A DNA stretch of 64,000 nucleotides from Paenibacillus algorifonticola. GTDB lineage: Bacteria; Bacillota; Bacilli; Paenibacillales; Paenibacillaceae. This document shows, piece after piece, positions 59,663-64,000 of this stretch. Under the pieces are notes generated by a model. It saw only the letters and a list, made by a program, of their open reading frames with translations, made no database searches and was not told the DNA's origin. The stretch lies in assembly GCF_000971975.1 (NCBI RefSeq), contig NZ_LAQO01000026.1:62001-126000 (forward strand), read 5' to 3'. The translations under genes were made by a program, and so were the position numbers. Position 1 is the stretch's first letter, and every line of letters begins with the position of its first letter.

Positions 59663-61765
59663 TTGGACTGGAGAAAAATGCTGGGTATGTTGTTGGCCAT
59701 TGTTGTTCTGTTGCTGCCCGGCAACACAGCGTATGCTGTATCATCGGAAAGCTATACGTGGAAGAATGTATCTATCGGGGGAGGAGGGTATGTGACAGGA
59801 ATTGTGATTCATCCGTCTGAACCGGATCTGGTGTATATCCGCACTGACGTTGGCGGGGCATACCGTCTGGACCCGAATGATTCAAGCTGGATTCCGCTAA
59901 TGGACGGACTGGGCCCGGAACAAAGCAATTTGTATGGAATTGACGGTATTGCGCTTGATTCACAAAACCCTGATATCGTCTATGTAGCAGCTGGAAAAAC
60001 AGGGAGCGCATCTCCCAGTGATATTCTGAAATCTACCGACCGCGGGAATACTTGGTCCAGAACAAATTTGAACAAGCGCAATGAGGCTAATGGCAATGTG
60101 GAGCGGGCCATGGGGGAGAGTATTGCAGTTCACCCCAATCTATCTAACATTGTGTATGCGGGTACCCGGTATGACGGGTTGTATAGAAGCCAGGATGCAG
60201 GACAAACCTGGTCCAAAGTAAATGAGGTTCCCGCCGGGACAAGTGGCAAAGGGATTCGCAGCCTGATCTTCGGGAGTGTTCCCGGGGCAACTAACCTGGA
60301 GACAGCGCTCTATGTCGGTGTAATGGGTATCGGAATTTATGAGACACGAGGCGAGGGCTCTGTTTGGAATCTGATTCCGGGAAGCCCTACACATCCGGCT
60401 CGTTTGGCCGCAGGGCAGGATGGGTCGTTGTATGTGACCACGCCCAATAACGGAGTGCATAGGTATAAGGACGGAAGCTGGAGCAATATTACGCCTAATG
60501 CAGCATATACGTCCTATTACGGCATTGATATAGATCCGCATAACGATAGCCATCTCCTGGCAGCGGTCAGGACAGGCGGAGCCCAGCTTCCGCTGTACCG
60601 TTCCATAAACAGGGGAGAGAGCTGGACGTTAGTGAACAAGGCTCAAACCTCCAAACCCGGTTGGTGGCAGACCAATATGTTTTTTTCAGCCACTTCTACT
60701 GTCGTGTTTGACCCGCATCATGCCGGAACCGTTTATTCCGCTGACTGGTTTGGCGTCTACAGAACAAGAGACATCGGGACGTTGTGGACAAAATGGGAGA
60801 CCCTATCCAAAGGTCATGAAGAGGTCGTTGCCCTGACAGGAGCTACGCCGCCAGACGGAGCGGCGCTGTTCACTGGTGTAGCCGATGTTATTGGCTTTCG
60901 TCATATTGATGTGAATGCTTCACCTTCAACGAGGCTGGAGATGAGTTCGATGCGGGAGATGGTTAGTGTTGACTATCACGAAGCTAATCCACAATATATG
61001 GCCTTTATCGGGAGTGATGACTGGTATGGAACAGTTACCCGCATGTTCGTTTCATCAGATAATGGGCTGACAATGGAAGCCCGCCCTGTACCTGCGGGCT
61101 CTAAGCTGGGCAGACTTGCTTATTCAGCTACAGACCTCAATACGATCGTGTGGTTTCCTCAATCCGGCAGTCCAGTGAGGACAACAGACAGGGGAGCAAC
61201 ATGGGAGGCCATGACAGGGGCGCCGACGGGTACGGTGGGCGGGAGTATGATATTTTCATACAATCATCCGATAGCTGCTGATCGGGTGGACGGAAGCAAG
61301 TTTTATGCATATAAATCGGGCTATCTGCATGTGAGCTCGGATGCAGGACAAAGCTGGTCCATAGCTAACCAAACGCCGCTGCCAGGGGGAAGTCCTGTGA
61401 AGGTTGAAGCAGCTCCTGGAATGGAAGGCGTCCTCTGGATTAGCTTAGGTGCCAATGGCGTGTATGTCTCAGCCAATTCAGGAGCCTCTTTTACCAAGTT
61501 GAATCAGATCAAGGAGGCTAGATTGTTTGCATTCGGCAAAGCGGCCCCGGGACAGACACAGCCAGCAGCTTTTATATATGGAGAGGTCGGCGGGATGAAG
61601 GGAATATTCCGTTCGGATGATATGGGAAGCACATGGATACAGATTAATTCGCCGCAAATGCAAATCGGAAATGAGCCTCAGGTTATGGTGGCAGACCGTC
61701 AGGAATACGGAAAAGTATATATTGGAACTAACGGGCGCGGCTTTATGGCTGGAACAAAGGATTAG
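59663..61765 (+). CDS. Secreted GH74-like xyloglucanase (beta-propeller, Asp-box repeats)
   Basis: 700 residues with a signal peptide (MLGMLLAIVVLLLPGNTAYA). YVTGIVIHPSEPDLVYIRTD is the GH74 N-terminal blade with catalytic D62 (RTDVGGAYRL), and GVADVIGFRHID holds the second catalytic Asp (D408). Eight or so Asp-box/BNR turns recur (STDRGNTWS, SQDAGQTWS, TTDRGATWE, SSDAGQSWS). GH74 enzymes cut the glucan backbone of xyloglucan. No carbohydrate-binding module follows. Start TTG 59663 or ATG 59678, both weakly supported. The gene stands alone behind the hybrid sensor kinase, which could control it. Confidence 0.85.
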   Translation: MDWRKMLGMLLAIVVLLLPGNTAYAVSSESYTWKNVSIGGGGYVTGIVIHPSEPDLVYIRTDVGGAYRLDPNDSSWIPLMDGLGPEQSNLYGIDGIALDSQNPDIVYVAAGKTGSASPSDILKSTDRGNTWSRTNLNKRNEANGNVERAMGESIAVHPNLSNIVYAGTRYDGLYRSQDAGQTWSKVNEVPAGTSGKGIRSLIFGSVPGATNLETALYVGVMGIGIYETRGEGSVWNLIPGSPTHPARLAAGQDGSLYVTTPNNGVHRYKDGSWSNITPNAAYTSYYGIDIDPHNDSHLLAAVRTGGAQLPLYRSINRGESWTLVNKAQTSKPGWWQTNMFFSATSTVVFDPHHAGTVYSADWFGVYRTRDIGTLWTKWETLSKGHEEVVALTGATPPDGAALFTGVADVIGFRHIDVNASPSTRLEMSSMREMVSVDYHEANPQYMAFIGSDDWYGTVTRMFVSSDNGLTMEARPVPAGSKLGRLAYSATDLNTIVWFPQSGSPVRTTDRGATWEAMTGAPTGTVGGSMIFSYNHPIAADRVDGSKFYAYKSGYLHVSSDAGQSWSIANQTPLPGGSPVKVEAAPGMEGVLWISLGANGVYVSANSGASFTKLNQIKEARLFAFGKAAPGQTQPAAFIYGEVGGMKGIFRSDDMGSTWIQINSPQMQIGNEPQVMVADRQEYGKVYIGTNGRGFMAGTKD

Positions 61766-61944
61766 GCTTGTGAGGCTGGGGGGGCGCTGGGCAAGCAACG
61801 GGGCAACATCGTTATTCCAAAATGATCGAGCCCCAAGAATGAATAGACGGATTGTAATATGAAGTGCGACACATAAAAATGACCCAAGACAGATTCGTGT
61901 GTAGAATGAAGTTATCACACCACCCCTACACAAGAGAATCGGCC

Positions 61945-62068
61945 ATGAGCTACAAACATCTTACCACAAGAGAGCGAAGTCAGCTAGAAGTGCTCTATCA
62001 ATTGGGATGGTCCGCTAGAGCCAAGCGAGAAGCTTTTGGACATTGGGAACTGGATACGAGAGTAGTAA
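61945..62068 (+). mobile_element. IS30-family transposase remnant, internally deleted
   Basis: From ATG 61945 the reading is MSYKHLTTRERSQLEVLYQLGWSARA in form, the N-terminal HTH of IS30-family transposases, but jumps straight to REAFGHWELDTRVV, the beginning of the catalytic domain, so about 170 or more codons are missing between. Nothing of the DDE core remains after that. Inverted repeats were not found. Confidence 0.75.
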
Positions 62069-62076
62069 AAGCAATC

Positions 62077-62415
62077 AATAGGGTTGAAAGTCCACAATTG
62101 GGGTTTGGGGTATACAAAATAACGAAAGGAAGATAGTTTGAAACGGCGATCAGTGAGGCTATTCGAATCGGATATCGGCATTTTGATACTGCTAAAATTT
62201 ATGGCAATGAGCAGAATTAGGAAGAGAGATTCAGAAAAGCGGGCTATCGCGCGAGGGATTTTTTATCACGTCTAAAGTGTGGAATACGGATCTTGGATAT
62301 GAAGCGACCAAGAAGGCTTTTGAACAAACTTGTAAAAAGCTGAACGTAGATTACTGGGATATATACTTAATTTATTTTGCCGCACCTGATTATTTGGAAA
62401 CGTGGAGGGCTGCTA
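62077..62415 (+). pseudogene. Aldo/keto reductase pseudogene
   Basis: Fused directly to the IS30 remnant. The text VESPQLGFGVYKI is the start of an aldo/keto reductase strand 1, lacking the first ~10 residues. A TAG follows at 62134; beyond it comes FETAISEAIRIGYRHFDTAK (with the catalytic Asp), a frameshift near 62215, then GFFITSKVWNTDLGYEATKK in another frame, through NVDYWDIYLIYFAAP and LETWRAA where homology ends. The last two thirds of the barrel, including later catalytic residues, are missing. Dead gene, probably broken by the insertion and decayed. Confidence 0.8.
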
Positions 62416-62498
62416 ATCAATCCGATTGTCCTCACATATACAGCTGTATGAGGTATAGTACCGTTACAGCTCTATACTAAATAATAAACCAACGCAGC

Positions 62499-62522
62499 AG
62501 GCCACCGCGCAAACGGTGGCCT
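62499..62522. terminator. Perfect hairpin between the pseudogene and the AraC gene
   Basis: AGGCCACCG and CGGTGGCCT are perfect arms around CGCAAA. Neither side has a clear T run, so it may be a weak terminator for the minus-strand AraC gene that ends 28 bp away, or only a structure. Confidence 0.5.
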
Positions 62523-62549
62523 ATTCGCGTAAGACAGGTAGCCCCAACG

Positions 62550-63422
62550 TTAGAGCACCATTACTCTTGCTTGCGGCTGCAGTCGATACTGCTTAGGACT
62601 GACGCCATAGGAGGCGCTGAAATGGCGCGTGAACGGGTGGATGGAGGGGTAGCCGAGCCGCTCAGCGATGGCCGTTACACTCAGCTCGGTTTCCAGCAAG
62701 AGATTGGAAGCGCGCCTCATCAGCAGCTTGTGATGGTAGGCTTTGGGCGTTAGACCAGTCTCACGCAGAAACAGGGCGTGGAAGTAGGTGCGCTTCAAGC
62801 CGCAAAATGTCCACCAGGTTTCAACCGGCTCGCGCTGCTCTGGATGGTCGTTCAAGTGAGCGAGCAAACGGACAATCCGGTAATCGGTTGGCTGATGGGT
62901 GTGAACCGTATTGTACCAGTTCAGCATCCACGCATAGAACAGACTATTGATCATCTCCGTCCGGTAAAACGCCGCGTTATGATAAAGCTTGGCGAGCATA
63001 ACGAATGATTCATACAGCTCAGGATAGGGCTGCAGTGAATAGACGCCTGGCAAACGGTCCAGCTCGGCGCAGGGGAAGGAGCGGGAAGTTTCGTGCAGTT
63101 CAAACGGTTCGGGCGCATAAATAAAGGTTCGATTGGCGGAAACCGGTTCCTTGTCGTCCCATAGATCGGCATAGAGATTATAGGATTGCAGCGGATGGCT
63201 AGGCGTAATATGAAAGGCATGCGGCTCTGCCGGCTTCAGAAAAATAAGCGTTCTGCTGTCGAACGGGTAACGTACTCCGTTAATCTCCATCTCCCCTGGC
63301 CCATCGGTAAATAGATGAAAAGCATACACGCTGCAGACGCGCAGCTTCTCGTTGGAGCTGCCGTCATACAAGTAGTACATGCAGTCGCCGACATAGGGGG
63401 TCATCTCGTTCAGAAGCTTCAT
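62550..63422 (-). CDS. AraC-family transcriptional regulator
   Basis: 290 residues: a cupin-type N-terminal domain (VYAFHLFTDGPGEMEINGVRY, LKPAEPHAFHI) and a C-terminal AraC module, with one degenerate helix-turn-helix (VETWWTFCGLKRTYFHALFLRE) and one good one (SVTAIAERLGYPSIHPFTRHFSASYGVSPKQYR). Start at 63422 after GAGGTG; the frame extends upstream without a better site. It is divergent from the dehydrogenase at 63643, the likely target. Confidence 0.88.
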   Translation of the reverse strand: MKLLNEMTPYVGDCMYYLYDGSSNEKLRVCSVYAFHLFTDGPGEMEINGVRYPFDSRTLIFLKPAEPHAFHITPSHPLQSYNLYADLWDDKEPVSANRTFIYAPEPFELHETSRSFPCAELDRLPGVYSLQPYPELYESFVMLAKLYHNAAFYRTEMINSLFYAWMLNWYNTVHTHQPTDYRIVRLLAHLNDHPEQREPVETWWTFCGLKRTYFHALFLRETGLTPKAYHHKLLMRRASNLLLETELSVTAIAERLGYPSIHPFTRHFSASYGVSPKQYRLQPQARVMVL

Positions 63423-63642
63423 GCGAGCACCTCGTTTTATATTATTATACTTAAAAATTAGCGGATGAATCGTCAAATTAATGGATGCCTGATCAAATAC
63501 GAATATCTACATCAATGATACAATAACTGCAATGTTAAGCATAGTTCTGTTGGCATCTTGGTGGATTTATTAACAACAGAAAACAACAGAAGCGACTAGG
63601 TTCTGCGCTTCGAGATATGATCCCGTCCAAGGAGGGAAGCTT

Positions 63643-64000
63643 TTGCGATTTAACCAAAAGGTCGTGCTGGTCACGGGCGGCGGCTCCGGTATCGGTGAGG
63701 CATGCGCGGAGATGTTCGCCGCCGAAGGGGCGTATGTCGTCATAGCGGATTTGAATGCTTCGGAGGCGCAGCGAGTGGCGAATGGTCTGCTCCAAAAACA
63801 CAAACTTTTGAAAGGGCTTCCAAAAATTTTGGCGCTCCAGGCCGATGTCTCGCGAGAGGAGTCCGTCGCTTCGCTTATGGTGACAACGCTGCAAACGTTT
63901 GGACGACTGGACGTGCTCATTAACAACGCTGCCATCATCTGTCCGAGGTCCATAGAGGACATTGACGAACAGGCTTTCGACCGGCTGTACGCCGTTAATG
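63643..64000 (+). CDS. Short-chain dehydrogenase/reductase, 5' part
   Basis: The first 119 codons of an SDR gene that runs out of the window. TTG 63643 lies eight bases after AAGGAGGGA. The cofactor motif TGGGSGIGEACA, the ADVSREESV acidic turn and NNAAI are visible; the Y-x-x-x-K site is beyond the end. Divergent from an AraC regulator 220 bp away. Substrate unknown; context of a sugar regulator suggests a sugar or polyol. Confidence 0.88.
   Translation, partial: MRFNQKVVLVTGGGSGIGEACAEMFAAEGAYVVIADLNASEAQRVANGLLQKHKLLKGLPKILALQADVSREESVASLMVTTLQTFGRLDVLINNAAIICPRSIEDIDEQAFDRLYAVN

Overview
The window looks like a chromosomal segment of a Paenibacillus-type Firmicute (Paenibacillaceae). This is inferred from gene content: YesN/YesM-type two-component pairs beside carbohydrate ABC transporters, LplB/YtcP-type permeases, a BclA-like collagen spore-surface protein, SMI1/KNR4-rich accessory genes, strong AGGAGG ribosome sites and mid-range G+C. 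No rRNA, tRNA, CRISPR array or intact insertion sequence was seen.

Layout. 1-2 kb: end of cysJ and all of cysI (sulfite reductase). 2-8.3 kb: small housekeeping or accessory genes (LtrA-like protein, DUF4259, two unknowns, a divergent LysR/SDR pair, a VOC protein), a dead beta-lactamase-fold fragment and a duplicated terminator element. 8.7-12.8 kb: a four-gene unit of poorly known proteins (DUF6138-like, SMI1/KNR4, a formylglycine-generating-enzyme fold, DUF6630-like). 12.9-22.1 kb: a sugar-acid operon with a 20-bp palindrome over its promoter: aldehyde dehydrogenase, GntR regulator, DHDPS-family enzyme, GH105 hydrolase, enolase-superfamily enzyme and an LplABC-type importer.

22.3-47.3 kb is the most interesting part: about 25 kb of co-directional genes with short gaps or overlaps, ending at a strong terminator. 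It combines a YesN/YesM-like pair, a MalFG-type sugar importer, two zinc/cysteine beta-L-arabinofuranosidase-type enzymes (GH146-like and GH127), a prolidase-like M24 peptidase, a complete predicted trans-4-hydroxy-L-proline pathway (2-epimerase, multi-subunit D-hydroxyproline dehydrogenase, pyrroline-4-hydroxy-2-carboxylate deaminase, alpha-ketoglutaric semialdehyde dehydrogenase), an aberrant second proline-racemase-family protein, and two secreted multidomain HEFGH proteins. The simplest reading is a locus for consuming plant hydroxyproline-rich glycoproteins (extensins and similar): secreted peptidases cut the backbone, the transporter imports arabinosylated fragments, cytoplasmic GH127/GH146 enzymes strip L-arabinofuranose from hydroxyproline, the prolidase frees the imino acid, and the Hyp pathway sends it to 2-oxoglutarate.

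47.8-64 kb: a collagen-like spore protein, an N-terminally deleted GH88 remnant beside its likely AraC regulator, an aminoglycoside-phosphotransferase-fold kinase, a second cluster of SMI1/KNR4, DUF4375 and MGTDIH-type proteins, an AraC-GyrI regulator, a 1042-residue hybrid sensor with two kinase modules, a secreted GH74-like xyloglucanase, an IS30/aldo-keto reductase wreck, and an AraC regulator divergent from a short-chain dehydrogenase that runs off the end.
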